DNA from: Bin55 sp963664665
GTDB lineage: Bacteria > Pseudomonadota > Gammaproteobacteria > Pseudomonadales > Azotimanducaceae
NCBI GenBank assembly: GCA_963664665.2
Contig: CAXXMH010000007.1
Span: 186,001 to 250,000, forward strand
Direction: 5' to 3'
DNA: 64,000 nt
Positions 9,408-17,739 of the stretch are shown in pieces. The notes beneath the pieces were generated by a model. The model ran no database searches. It had not been told where the DNA came from and saw nothing but the letters and a program-made list of their open reading frames with translations. The position numbers were made by a program, and so were the translations under genes. Position 1 is the first letter of the stretch; each line of letters begins with the position of its first letter.

Positions 9408-10493
9408 CTACCCTAGCTCCTGCAATACGGCATCCGTCATTGCATCTGTTCCTACTTGTTGGATCGAATCATCCGGTATTGAAGGCATGATGTCACCCGT
9501 CCGATATCCTCTCGCCAAAACCTTATCGACAGCTTGTTCGATTCGATCGGCTTGTTCGCCAGCGTCTAAACCATAACGAAGCATCATCGCAACTGAGAGA
9601 ATCGTCGCAAGTGGATTCGCCAGGTTCTTACCCGCGATATCAGGCGCTGTGCCATGTACGGGCTCATAGATACCCCGATTATCGGAATTTAAAGACGCGG
9701 ACGGCAGCATACCAAGCGATCCTGTCAGCATCGCCGCAACATCTGACAAGATATCGCCAAACATATTGCCAGTCACGATCACATCGAACTGCTTCGGTTC
9801 ACGTACCAGCTGCATGGCAGCGTTATCTACCAACAGGTGCGTCAATTCGACATCTTGATAGTCAACATGGACCTCATTGACAACATCACGCCAGAGCTGC
9901 GTCACTTCAAGTACGTTGGCCTTGTCGACAGAGCAAAGTTTGCGACTTCGCTTACGCGCTAACTCAAACGCCGTGCGCGAAATACGTTGGATTTCGGTTT
10001 CATCGTAGACGTATGTATTTACACCACGTCGCACGTTACCTTCGACGTGTACGCCTCGCGGTTCCCCAAAGTAAATGCCGCCGGTTAATTCGCGCACGAT
10101 CAGCATATCTAGATTACTGACGAACTGCGGCTGTAACGTCGATGCAGCCGCTAACGGCTCGAACAAAATCGCAGGTCGAAGATTCGCATACGCATCGAGG
10201 CCAGAACGTAGACCAAGCAATCCCTTTTCGGGTTTCTTGTCGACTGGTAGGTCATCCCACTTGGGTCCGCCAACCGCACCTAGAAGCACCGCATCGGCAT
10301 CTTGCGCTGCGCGTAACGTCTCTGGCGTGAGGGGCACACCGTGCTTGTCGATGCTGATACCACCCGCATCAGCTTCGTCAACATGTAGATCGATTACGCC
10401 ATCCGTGACTTTTCGCATGACGCGCACGGCGTGCGGCATGATCTCAGCGCCAATCCCGTCTCCAGGTAGCACAAGTATTTGAGCTGATTTCAC
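9408..10493 (-). CDS. leuB: 3-isopropylmalate dehydrogenase
   Basis: About 361 residues. It oxidatively decarboxylates 3-isopropylmalate with NAD in leucine synthesis. ILVLPGDGIGAEI is the N-terminal signature, RELTGGIYFGEPRG lies near the active-site Tyr, and NMFGDILSDVAAMLTGSLGM is the isocitrate/isopropylmalate dehydrogenase signature. I prefer the GTG at 10493, which overlaps the leuD stop as GTGA and gives the family-typical N-terminus. An upstream start at 10517 is also open but would add eight atypical residues and a 28-bp overlap. Confidence 0.94.
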   Translation of the reverse strand: MKSAQILVLPGDGIGAEIMPHAVRVMRKVTDGVIDLHVDEADAGGISIDKHGVPLTPETLRAAQDADAVLLGAVGGPKWDDLPVDKKPEKGLLGLRSGLDAYANLRPAILFEPLAAASTLQPQFVSNLDMLIVRELTGGIYFGEPRGVHVEGNVRRGVNTYVYDETEIQRISRTAFELARKRSRKLCSVDKANVLEVTQLWRDVVNEVHVDYQDVELTHLLVDNAAMQLVREPKQFDVIVTGNMFGDILSDVAAMLTGSLGMLPSASLNSDNRGIYEPVHGTAPDIAGKNLANPLATILSVAMMLRYGLDAGEQADRIEQAVDKVLARGYRTGDIMPSIPDDSIQQVGTDAMTDAVLQELG

Positions 10494-11152
10494 GCCGTAT
10501 CCTGTTTGAACAACCACGGGTTTACGAGCCGATGTCGACTCTCGAATTCTCGGATCGCGTTAGCGTGTTCGAGTGTTAGACCGATTTCGTCCAAGCCTTT
10601 CAGCATTCGATTCTTGCGCACATCTTCGATCTCAAATTGATACACCAGTGCGTCTCCGCCGCGTACGGATTGATCTTCCAGGTCAACTGTTAACTCGATA
10701 GGTTGACTCTGCGACGCTTGCTCGAAGAGTTCATCTACTTGCTCATCAGGGAGTTGAACCGGAAGTAGACCGTTGTTGAAGCTGTTGTTGTAGAAGATGT
10801 CCGCGAACGACGGTGCGATCACGCAACGAAAACCGTGCTGAAGTAGTGCCCAAACCGCATGTTCCCGACTTGAACCGCATGCAAAGTTCTCGCGCGCGAG
10901 TAAAACTGATGCATCCGTGTAGCGTTCATCGTTCAGTACAAAGCCTTCAACCGGCTGGCGCACTGACAGGGGCTTTCCGATTGACCCTTCGTCCTCAAAG
11001 CGCCAAGCATCAAAGAGATTGTCACCGAAACCAGTCTTCTTGATGGACTTCAAGAATTGCTTCGGGATGATCTGATCGGTGTCTACGTTCGCTTTGTCGA
11101 GCGGTGCAACAATCCCTGTATGTCTCACAAACTGCAGTGGATTAACACTCAT
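10490..11152 (-). CDS. leuD: 3-isopropylmalate dehydratase small subunit
   Basis: 220 residues, in the usual range. It forms the swivel domain of isopropylmalate isomerase with LeuC. ANVDTDQIIPKQFLK near the N-terminus and ENFACGSSREHAVWALLQ (about residue 85) are the aconitase-swivel signatures. The ATG at 11152 overlaps the leuC stop by 4 bp and its own stop overlaps the leuB GTG, so leuC, leuD and leuB are coupled. Confidence 0.96.
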   Translation of the reverse strand: MSVNPLQFVRHTGIVAPLDKANVDTDQIIPKQFLKSIKKTGFGDNLFDAWRFEDEGSIGKPLSVRQPVEGFVLNDERYTDASVLLARENFACGSSREHAVWALLQHGFRCVIAPSFADIFYNNSFNNGLLPVQLPDEQVDELFEQASQSQPIELTVDLEDQSVRGGDALVYQFEIEDVRKNRMLKGLDEIGLTLEHANAIREFESRHRLVNPWLFKQDTA

Positions 11153-12561
11153 TGAAGATACTCTCGAACGTCGGCGACGGTACCGGCAATTGCGCTAGCA
11201 GCGGCGGTTGCGGGACTTACGAGATGGGTCCGGCCAAGGTGTCCTTGCCGCCCTTCAAAATTCCGATTCGACGTGGATGCACACCGTTCTCGCGGCATTA
11301 AGCGATCGTTATTCATCGCTAGGCACATCGAACAACCAGGATCGCGCCACTCGAATCCGGCGTCTATGAAAATCTGATCTAATCCTTCTCGCTCTGCCTG
11401 TTGCTTCACGAGTCCAGACCCAGCCACGACGAGCGCGGCATCGAGATTTTTTGCTACCTTACGACCCTTGGCGACAGCCGCTGCGGCTCGAAGATCTTCT
11501 ATTCGCGCGTTGGTACAGGATCCAATAAAAACCTTGTCCAACGGCACATCCAGAAGCGATTCGCCCGGGCTCAGATCCATGTATTTCAGCGCGCGATCGG
11601 CGGTTTCAGCCGTTGCTTCATCATCAAACGACGCCGGATCTGGTATTACCTCGTCGACGTCAATGACAAGCTGAGGATTTGTACCCCAAGAAACTTGAGG
11701 AGGAAGCGCTCCCGCGTCTATCACCACCTTCAAATCGAATTTAGCATCTTTGTCAGACGTTAGATCGCGCCAAGATTCAAGCGCAGGATCCCACAAAGAG
11801 CCGCTGGGTGCGAAAGGTTTGCCTTCGACATACGCGAGTGTCTTTTCATCAACAGCAACCAGTCCGGCGCGCGCTCCTGCCTCGATCGACATATTGCAAA
11901 CCGTCATTCGTCCTTCCATACTCAAGGATCGTATGGCTTCGCCAGCATATTCGATTGTGTGACCCGTAGCACCCGCAGTTCCGATTGAGCGTATCAATGC
12001 CAAAATGATGTCTTTCGCGTACACACCTAAATTAAGAGACCCACTTACCTCAACCTTCATGTTCTTGCTCTTCTGCTGAACAAGACACTGAGTGGCCAAG
12101 ACGTGCTCAACTTCAGAAGTTCCGATGCCATGGGCAAGTGCGCCTAAAGCGCCATGCGTGGAGGTATGTGAATCCCCGCAAACAACGGTCATCCCGGGTA
12201 GCACCGCGCCTTGCTCAGGACCGATCACATGGACGATGCCTTGTCTGACGTCCAGTAACTCGAATTGCTGAATATTGAAAGCCTTGCAGTTGTCGTCGAG
12301 CGTTACAACCTGCTCTTTCGCTATCGGGTCCTCGATCCCAGCCATGCCGAGGCTTCGATTTTGTGTCGGAATATTGTGATCTGGAGTCGCCAGATTTGCA
12401 TCCAAGCGCCATGGATCCCGACCTGCCAGTCGTAACCCTTCAAACGCCTGTGGAGACGTTACCTCGTGGATTAAGTGACGATCAATGTAGAGTAGACTGA
12501 GACCATCATCGCGTTGACCAACGACATGAGAATCCCAAATCTTGTCGTAGAGCGTTGCCAA
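11149..12561 (-). CDS. leuC: 3-isopropylmalate dehydratase large subunit
   Basis: 470 residues. It is the [4Fe-4S] subunit of isopropylmalate isomerase. The cluster cysteines are in VFIGSCTNARIEDLR and in WRDPGCSMCLAMN, and VCGDSHTSTHGALGALA is the aconitase signature. The start is a TTG at 12561 giving LATLYDKIWDSHVV, which aligns with the family N-terminus; no ATG is available nearby. It is the first gene of the long minus-strand run, with a good promoter about 30 bp upstream (see 12591-12619). Confidence 0.95.
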   Translation of the reverse strand: MATLYDKIWDSHVVGQRDDGLSLLYIDRHLIHEVTSPQAFEGLRLAGRDPWRLDANLATPDHNIPTQNRSLGMAGIEDPIAKEQVVTLDDNCKAFNIQQFELLDVRQGIVHVIGPEQGAVLPGMTVVCGDSHTSTHGALGALAHGIGTSEVEHVLATQCLVQQKSKNMKVEVSGSLNLGVYAKDIILALIRSIGTAGATGHTIEYAGEAIRSLSMEGRMTVCNMSIEAGARAGLVAVDEKTLAYVEGKPFAPSGSLWDPALESWRDLTSDKDAKFDLKVVIDAGALPPQVSWGTNPQLVIDVDEVIPDPASFDDEATAETADRALKYMDLSPGESLLDVPLDKVFIGSCTNARIEDLRAAAAVAKGRKVAKNLDAALVVAGSGLVKQQAEREGLDQIFIDAGFEWRDPGCSMCLAMNNDRLMPRERCASTSNRNFEGRQGHLGRTHLVSPATAAASAIAGTVADVREYLQ

Positions 12562-12590
12562 GATGGACCAGGGTGGGGTTTAGGCGCGGG

Positions 12591-12619
12591 ATTATAGGAA
12601 TTTTCGCAGCCTCTGTCAC
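12591..12619 (-). promoter_or_regulatory. sigma70-type promoter of leuC
   Basis: On the minus strand a GTGACA hexamer (12614-12619) is followed after 17 nt by a perfect TATAAT (12591-12596). Predicted transcription would begin near 12584, leaving a leader of only about 23 nt before the leuC TTG. No attenuator or leader peptide fits in so short a leader, so any leucine control would have to act at initiation. Confidence 0.6.
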
Positions 12620-13001
12620 AAGATTGAAACGTGAAGATAATCCAATTTACTTTATAAATCAATAAGTTGATTCACTTTCATAGAGATAAACGTCATCCCT
12701 AAAAAATCGATACGTCAGAAAATGTAGAAAACGCCAAAAAATTCGAAATGCTGTCCGCTCGATTCGCTCAGAGAGTTCCCGCACCTTTGGAACATGGACA
12801 ACACCAGATCGTGTAAAAATCAGCAAATCAAATGCAAGTATCCCCTTTGCGATCGACTCGACGCGTCTCTTGCGTAGTTAATTGCAGTCAGGGCGAACAA
12901 CACAGACCGCGACATCTCAATATCGTAAGGGTACGACGCCGAACATTAACGTTCAGTCATCCCCACGACTGAAACCTCCTTACCTCGGAGAGTCATTCTC
13001 T
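12620..13001. other. intergenic stretch upstream of the leuC promoter
   Basis: About 380 bp without a convincing gene on either strand. It is A+T-richer than its surroundings and has no strong hairpin followed by a T-run. It separates the leu promoter from the duplicated small membrane-protein genes. A long plus-strand open frame starting at 12882 is antisense to the small gene at 13002-13223 and is not supported. Confidence 0.4.
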
Positions 13002-13223
13002 TCAGGAGAACGATACGTATACATAGAGAGAATGTGTACCTATCAGAAAAAACAAAATGCGGAAAAACCAAGTTTGACCTTGAAAATGCTTTTCAAGTTT
13101 CTTGGCTGCCCGTTCACTGTGAATCCACCGAAGAAAACGAAGCCGAAGCCGAAGCAACTTGGGTATCAAGGGTACGATAGTGAGAAACAGACCTCCGGAT
13201 GTGACGGTTAACAAATCAAGCAT
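13002..13223 (-). CDS. small two-helix membrane protein, paralogue B
   Basis: 73 residues: a hydrophobic segment at about residues 5-22, a strongly basic stretch (LRLRLRFLRWIHSERAAKK), then a second hydrophobic segment at about 50-68. It is clearly homologous to the product of 13418-13636: shared IPKLL, RF(L/F)RWI, AAK(K/N)LE and HFQ, and both end in a hydrophobic helix. The genes are about 413 bp apart and form part of a tandem duplication. I do not recognise the family. Conservation of the protein despite DNA divergence suggests it is translated. The start is ATG with only a weak ribosome site. Confidence 0.55.
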   Translation of the reverse strand: MLDLLTVTSGGLFLTIVPLIPKLLRLRLRFLRWIHSERAAKKLEKHFQGQTWFFRILFFLIGTHSLYVYVSFS

Positions 13224-13285
13224 CGAAATTCTGTCTAAAGGGCGGTGGACTTAAATGTATGGTTACTCGACATCGTCAGTAGATT

Positions 13286-13384
13286 CTATACTCCGTTAAC
13301 GAAGGCGGATAACTGATCCGACGTCTCTCTCGCCGGTTCTCGATGCGTTGCTGGACCGCGTTCTACGTATAGCCGAAGACAATG
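13286..13384 (-). pseudogene. duplicated 3' fragment of the dienelactone hydrolase-like gene
   Basis: Reading the minus strand from 13384 gives HCLRLYVERGPATHREPAR and then a D-LSAF-N pattern before a TAG at 13286. This aligns with the C-terminus of the intact hydrolase at 13674-14498 (HGFWLYVERDPETN, PARDTWDRLSAYFKRN). There is no start codon and no catalytic domain, so this is a non-functional remnant produced by the tandem duplication. Confidence 0.7.
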
Positions 13385-13417
13385 TGGTCCTACGCCGCAG
13401 TGTATACGTTGTTCGGT

Positions 13418-13636
13418 TCAGCCGACCCATCCGTAAAAGATCAATCCGACTGCAATCACAAAAAAGACAACACGAACGAACCAAGACCAAGCTTGAAAAT
13501 GATCCTCAAGATTCTTGGCCGCCCATTCCCAGCGAATCCACCGAAAAAAACGAATACGAAGCAACAACAGCTTGGGGATCCAAGGAAGGAGTATTAGAAG
13601 CGACACTCCGAACAGAACGACTAGCCAATTTTCCAT
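13418..13636 (-). CDS. small two-helix membrane protein, paralogue A
   Basis: 72 residues with hydrophobic helices at about 4-20 and 50-70 separated by a basic, Trp-rich segment (RIRFFRWIRWEWAAK). It starts at an ATG at 13636 preceded by a GAGAG-type ribosome site, 38 nt downstream of the dienelactone hydrolase-like gene, so the two are probably co-transcribed. It is the paralogue of the 13002-13223 gene. Positive charge between the helices suggests a cytoplasmic loop with both termini outside. The family is not recognised. Confidence 0.6.
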   Translation of the reverse strand: MENWLVVLFGVSLLILLPWIPKLLLLRIRFFRWIRWEWAAKNLEDHFQAWSWFVRVVFFVIAVGLIFYGWVG

Positions 13637-13673
13637 TGAATCTCTCGAACGTGGCGGAAGTCTTTAACTCTAA

Positions 13674-14498
13674 TCAATCCGCTTCGTCAGCTGTTTCTAA
13701 ATTCCGCTTAAAGTAGGCGGATAACCGATCCCAAGTATCTCGGGCCGGATCCAGATTCGTCTCTGGATCGCGTTCTACGTATAGCCAGAAACCATGCTGT
13801 ACCGGATCGTAGATGTGAATGTCATTTGGTATGCCAGCTTCGTTGAGCGCCGCGACGAACGCGTCTACTTGCTCGACGGGAATTCCCCGATCTTGACCTG
13901 CAAAGGTACCGAATATCTCGTGGTCAATCTTCGCAAGTTGCTCAGGATCGGCTAAGAGCTGACCATAGAAAATCGCAGTCCCGTCATGGTGCTCGCCACC
14001 CAACGCAAACGAAAGTGCAACACCGCCACCAAAACACCAGCCAATCGTCGCGACCATCCCATTTGAATCAGGTCGAGCCTTGAGGTATGCAACTGCGGCA
14101 TTTAGGTTGGCGATCAGAGTATCGGGATTACCGCGAGCTTCGCGTACCAGAGCCATGTTTTCTTGCGGATTGGCGCCAGTTCGTCCCGAATACAAGTCAG
14201 CGGCAAGTGCGATGTATCCTTGCGCGGCTAATGCGTCCGCCACCTGCTTGACCCGTTCGACGAGACCATTCCATTCGTGAATCAAAATGATGGCGCCGTG
14301 CGGTCCTTCTCCCTGCGGCTCTGCAAGATAGCCCTGAGCTTGGTCGAAATACTCAAGAGTGCTGCCAGTAGGTTGACCACCACCACCCTCGATCACATGC
14401 AAGATGTTCGAGTTGTCTTGTGCGAAGGCACAAATCGACGCAGAAACTAAGAATGCTGCCAAAATACCTTGGACATAGATACGCGCTATCCGACACAT
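13674..14498 (-). CDS. secreted dienelactone hydrolase-family protein
   Basis: 274 residues. An N-terminal signal peptide (about residues 1-26, ending ASICAFA) points to export. The alpha/beta-hydrolase core carries IILIHEWNGLVERVKQVADA, YIALAADLYSG, the nucleophile elbow IGWCFGGG with catalytic Cys, an acid region FAGQDRGIP and the His in VQHGFWLYVE, the DLH-type triad. Classical DLH opens dienelactones in chloroaromatic degradation, but most relatives have unknown substrates and nothing nearby suggests aromatic catabolism. The 3' end is the source of the duplicated fragment at 13286-13384. Confidence 0.85.
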   Translation of the reverse strand: MCRIARIYVQGILAAFLVSASICAFAQDNSNILHVIEGGGGQPTGSTLEYFDQAQGYLAEPQGEGPHGAIILIHEWNGLVERVKQVADALAAQGYIALAADLYSGRTGANPQENMALVREARGNPDTLIANLNAAVAYLKARPDSNGMVATIGWCFGGGVALSFALGGEHHDGTAIFYGQLLADPEQLAKIDHEIFGTFAGQDRGIPVEQVDAFVAALNEAGIPNDIHIYDPVQHGFWLYVERDPETNLDPARDTWDRLSAYFKRNLETADEAD

Positions 14499-14903
14499 GC
14501 CATACTCACAGTAAACGATTGGTGTGTCAGGCTATTCTAGGTCCGAATGTCCTAGGCGAGTTTGAGGGAAAAGTTCAGGATACGGGTCGATACTTCGAAC
14601 CCGTAATGTGTCAACCTAGGAGTTCTTGTTTAAACAACTGCCCGGCACGCGCAGGTTTGCCGAGAGACACCCGCATTCTGGGTAGTGCTGGGTTGTGGCA
14701 TTAGTTTAATCCCAAAACGTAAGTTGGCGGATCATTGGAGAAAAATCCACTCGGGATTTTTTCGCCGTACCGATGACCCTGATTTACCCTCATTAGGCTT
14801 GGCAGTTTCAGTGCCGTTTGCCAACAGTTTCGATGTCGCGTGACAGCGTCACAGTAATACCCGCAGTATGAGCGATTGGAAGACAGGGATGAAGGAGCGC
14901 TCG
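14499..14903. other. intergenic stretch with a hairpin at 14740-14763
   Basis: 405 bp between the dienelactone hydrolase-like gene and higA. No gene is supported. A hairpin with arms 14741-14748 (AAAAATCC) and 14754-14761 (GGATTTTT) and a 5-nt loop could terminate transcription in either direction, although the T-run lies inside the stem. A second imperfect inverted repeat (ACGGGT/ACCCGT) lies near 14580-14602. Confidence 0.35.
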
Positions 14904-15209
14904 CTACGCGACCGACTGTCGGGGCGTCACCTGCTCAGCGATTGTTCTACCAACTTCGATTTCCGCGCGCCGGAGTTCCCAGGTCTGTTGCAGGTTAAGC
15001 CAGAGTTGTGGCGTCGTCCCAAAATAACGCGCGAGCCTGAGTGCTGTATCCGCCGTTATCCCGTCCGTCCCGTTGAGAATCCCAATCACCACTTCGATCC
15101 GAACGTCCAGAGCCGAGGCCAGCATGTCTTCAGAGACATCGACGGCGTCAATTTCTTCGCGTAGGATTTCCCCGGGATGCACCGGCCGCATACCGTTCCT
15201 CATGTCCAT
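14904..15209 (-). CDS. higA: HigA-family antitoxin
   Basis: 101 residues, an XRE-type helix-turn-helix protein of the HigA group: RPVHPGEILREE at the N-terminus, then LASALDV and a recognition region with TADTALRLARYFGTTPQLWLN. In type II systems HigA neutralises HigB and represses the operon. It lies 14 nt downstream of the toxin gene, in the toxin-first order typical of HigBA. The ATG at 15209 has a strong AGGAGG site; a second in-frame ATG lies six bases further in. Confidence 0.85.
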   Translation of the reverse strand: MDMRNGMRPVHPGEILREEIDAVDVSEDMLASALDVRIEVVIGILNGTDGITADTALRLARYFGTTPQLWLNLQQTWELRRAEIEVGRTIAEQVTPRQSVA

Positions 15210-15216
15210 GTTTCAC

Positions 15217-15225
15217 TCACCTCCT
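15217..15225 (-). promoter_or_regulatory. strong ribosome-binding site of higA overlapping the higB stop
   Basis: The minus strand reads AGGAGGTGA at 15225-15217, a near-perfect Shine-Dalgarno sequence, and the TAG of higB (15224-15226) is part of it. The spacing to the ATG at 15209 is about 10 nt from AGGAGG. This would favour antitoxin over toxin synthesis from the shared mRNA. Confidence 0.55.
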
Positions 15226-15505
15226 AGCGGTGGTAGTCCACGATCTCCACGTCGTAGGGTCCATCCGCCTCCCATCGGAAACAGATACGCCATTGCGCGT
15301 TGATTCTAATGCTACACTGACCATCGCGGTCTCCTCTCAACCGTTCAAGTCTGCTACTTGGAAGCACGACAAGGTCGCCGAGCGACTCTGCACTCGCCAA
15401 CAGCGTGAGCCTGCGTGTCGCCTGCTCTGCGAATCCCTCGAACGCCGGCACCCGATGACCTTCGAAGAATCGCCTGGTTCTACGACCTTTGAAGCTACGA
15501 ATCAC
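15224..15505 (-). CDS. higB: HigB/RelE-family toxin
   Basis: 93 residues with the RelE-superfamily HigB pattern: MIRSFKGRRTRRFFEG at the N-terminus, a helix ATRRLTLLASAESLGDL, then LPSSRLERLRGDRDGQCSIRI and WRICFRWEADGPYDVEIVDYH. HigB toxins are ribosome-dependent mRNA interferases. Family length is about 92 and all core strands are present, so the gene appears intact. It is upstream of and close to higA, in the order expected for HigBA. Confidence 0.87.
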   Translation of the reverse strand: MIRSFKGRRTRRFFEGHRVPAFEGFAEQATRRLTLLASAESLGDLVVLPSSRLERLRGDRDGQCSIRINAQWRICFRWEADGPYDVEIVDYHR

Positions 15506-15590
15506 TGCCGTAAGGTATCCGCCTGCTCGTTATTCTTGAAGTTTAGCCCAAGCATGCCACACCCATCTGGCACATTTCAACCAAGACGCG

Positions 15591-15620
15591 AAAACCCGAC
15601 GGCGCACGGACCGTCCCTTT
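15591..15620. terminator. candidate bidirectional terminator downstream of aroC
   Basis: A hairpin with arms GACGG (15598-15602) and CCGTC (15611-15615) and an 8-nt loop is flanked by CCTTTTT on the plus side and, on the minus strand, by GGGTTTT. For aroC, which ends at 15686 on the minus strand, it could end transcription before higB. The stem is short, so efficiency is uncertain. Confidence 0.4.
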
Positions 15621-15685
15621 TTAATATCTCAATGAGAGCTAGTGTTGCACTTCGGAATGGAACTTGGGTAGTGTATTTCGAGCAG

Positions 15686-16756
15686 TTAGCGATCAACGTC
15701 AATGTTCTGCGCACGATCTCGAAGGCAGTGATCCATAAACACCAATGCAGCCATGGCTTCAACAATTGGTGTCGCCCGAATTCCAACACACGGATCGTGC
15801 CTGCCTGTCGTGCTTACGGTCGTGACTTCCCCGGTCATGTTTTGTGTTTGACCCGTCTTTGTAATACTCGACGTTGGTTTTAGAGCAACGCTTAGCGTGA
15901 TGTCCTGACCGGATGCAATGCCACCTAGCACGCCGCCAGCATTGTTACTCACGAAGCCCGACTCGTCCATTTCATCACGGTTTTGACTGCCGCGAAGCTC
16001 AACCACAGCGAATCCTTCTCCGAATTCGACGCCTTTTACTGCATTGATGCCCATCATCGCCGATGCGAGCTCGGCATCTAGTTTCCCGAACACAGGTTCA
16101 CCGAGTCCAACAGGAACGTCAGTCGCTCTTAAACCAATTCGAGCACCGATCGAATCACCTTCTCTTCGTAACTCATCGATGAATTTCTCGATCTTTGGTA
16201 CCAATGTGGCGTCCGGACAGAAAAACGGATTGTTTTCGATCTCAGCCGGATCAAATTGCTTCGCTTGTAAGTGTCCAATCTGCGACAGATAACCGCGGAT
16301 CTCGGTACCAAACTGCTCGCGGAGGTATTTCTTCGCTATTCCTGCCGCAGCAACGCGCATACTCGTTTCGCGTGCGGACGCACGACCGCCGCCTCGGTAG
16401 TCGCGAATACCGTATTTCTTCGTATACGTATAGTCAGCGTGTGCTGGTCGAAACACATCCTTTATCGCGGTGTAATCGCGACTGCGCTGGTCCCCGTTCT
16501 CTATGAGTAACCCGATAGGCGTTCCCGTCGTTTTACCTTCAAAAACGCCTGACAAGATTCGAACTAGATCGTCTTCGTGCCGCTGAGTTGTGTATTTCGA
16601 CTGACCCGGCTTACGGCGATCCAGATCGCCCTGCAAGTCGGCTTCACTTAGTTCCATACCTGGCGGACAGCCGTCAACGACAGCGCCAAGCGCTATACCG
16701 TGACTTTCACCAAACGTCGTGACACGGAAAAGTTGCCCAAAAGTATTACCCGCCAT
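15686..16756 (-). CDS. aroC: chorismate synthase
   Basis: 356 residues, standard length. It converts EPSP to chorismate using reduced FMN, the last shikimate step. The signatures are GESHGIALGAVVDGCPPGM at the start, HADYTYTKKYGIRDYRGGGR (about residue 105) and the C-terminal RHDPCVGIRATPIVEAM. The start is ATG at 16756. It stands alone on the minus strand between a DUF4892 gene and higBA, and supplies chorismate for the tryptophan genes also in this window. Confidence 0.97.
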   Translation of the reverse strand: MAGNTFGQLFRVTTFGESHGIALGAVVDGCPPGMELSEADLQGDLDRRKPGQSKYTTQRHEDDLVRILSGVFEGKTTGTPIGLLIENGDQRSRDYTAIKDVFRPAHADYTYTKKYGIRDYRGGGRASARETSMRVAAAGIAKKYLREQFGTEIRGYLSQIGHLQAKQFDPAEIENNPFFCPDATLVPKIEKFIDELRREGDSIGARIGLRATDVPVGLGEPVFGKLDAELASAMMGINAVKGVEFGEGFAVVELRGSQNRDEMDESGFVSNNAGGVLGGIASGQDITLSVALKPTSSITKTGQTQNMTGEVTTVSTTGRHDPCVGIRATPIVEAMAALVFMDHCLRDRAQNIDVDR

Positions 16757-16783
16757 GCATTAACTGCCTTCAATGCAGATCGA

Positions 16784-17689
16784 CTAACGGGAAACCTGAC
16801 GCATTAGGCTCGGTACAACCACTTCCACCCGACTCAGCTTGCGCCCCTCAACGGGTATCAAAGGTCCGACTCCCATTGCCTTCGGCTCAACGGGGGATTC
16901 TTCAGCTAATTGACCTGCAACCTCTTCGGCGCATCTTCCACTCGCTTCAATAAGCGGATCTGTCGAACCGGAAGCATGCATGTGGCACACCACATAGATG
17001 TCCTGAGTAACTAGATTCAACATCTGCTTCGCGATCGCACTAATGACTTCCTTTGCACTGTCATCAATTGAGCCATCACGTGCTGGCGTCACGTTGCGAA
17101 TAACCGCAATGCCTGTAGCATTTAGCGAATCAGCAAAGCCTCGGTTTTCGTCGAACGTGACCGGGGCACTTGGTTTAACTTCCTCAATATGTGCAATCAC
17201 GCGCTTGTTCCCGCGCTCAACGACGTATAGCGCGACCAATGTCTGGTCGGAGCGTTCTCCGAGTACGTACGCGGCGTAGGATTGCTGACGATCAGGTGCA
17301 GAGAGGCTACGCACCCGAAATATCTGGCTCGCCCAGATCGTGGCACGTCCACAGTCCGGTCCGTCGCACGTAAAAAGCATCGTGCCTCCGAGGCGATCAA
17401 GCTGCGACGAGTACCAGCGAAAGGCATCCTCGCGGCTGACGCCACGCGGCATTTCAAAGGTGATTTTCTGACCTGTACCCGAGAAACGCACCGAACTTTC
17501 AAACGAGACGTCGCGCTTTATCTTGTCAACAGGCGCATATATGAAATCGTACGCGCCTTCTATTCCCCCATACTCAATGATGGTAGAGGCTGTATATCTA
17601 GACAGTATATTACTGTCTGACGAACCTGGAACGTCGCCTAAAACTGCAAACGAACCAAGTGTAAGGACACACGAAATCAGGCGTTTCAT
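16784..17689 (-). CDS. DUF4892 domain protein, exported
   Basis: 301 residues with a signal peptide (about 1-18, MKRLISCVLTLGSFAVLG). The DUF4892 landmarks follow: DVPGSSDSN just after the cleavage region, a FTCDGPDCGRATIWASQIF stretch with paired cysteines, and a YAAYVLG segment. The C-terminal part ends with GVGPLIPVEGRKLSRVEVVV, resembling the end of OmpA-like domains. Periplasmic or outer-membrane associated; molecular function unknown. It lies 27 bp before aroC and 50 bp after gpsA on the same strand. Confidence 0.72.
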   Translation of the reverse strand: MKRLISCVLTLGSFAVLGDVPGSSDSNILSRYTASTIIEYGGIEGAYDFIYAPVDKIKRDVSFESSVRFSGTGQKITFEMPRGVSREDAFRWYSSQLDRLGGTMLFTCDGPDCGRATIWASQIFRVRSLSAPDRQQSYAAYVLGERSDQTLVALYVVERGNKRVIAHIEEVKPSAPVTFDENRGFADSLNATGIAVIRNVTPARDGSIDDSAKEVISAIAKQMLNLVTQDIYVVCHMHASGSTDPLIEASGRCAEEVAGQLAEESPVEPKAMGVGPLIPVEGRKLSRVEVVVPSLMRQVSR

Positions 17690-17739
17690 AGTTGTATTGG
17701 ATTATAGATAGCGGTTAAAAACTGGCTGTGAACTGAAGA

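Larger units (their letters stand above)
13002..13786 (-). repeat. diverged tandem duplication, period about 412 bp
   Basis: Two consecutive units each contain the 3' end of the dienelactone hydrolase-like gene followed by a small membrane-protein gene. The shared string TTCTACGTATAGCC occurs at 13361-13374 and 13773-13786 (offset 412), flanked by further similarity such as GGCGGATAAC(T/C)GATCC. The small genes are offset by 413-416. The right copy retains the full hydrolase; the left copy keeps only its last 35 or so codons. The copies are considerably diverged, so the duplication is old. Confidence 0.75.

Noticed and set aside
12882..13211. 109-codon plus-strand frame
   Set aside because: Antisense to the small membrane-protein gene, whose paralogue 413 bp away supports the minus strand.
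14570..14610. tRNA-like T-arm (GGGTTCGAAG) on the minus strand
   Set aside because: The arm spacing is wrong and no cloverleaf can be built around it.
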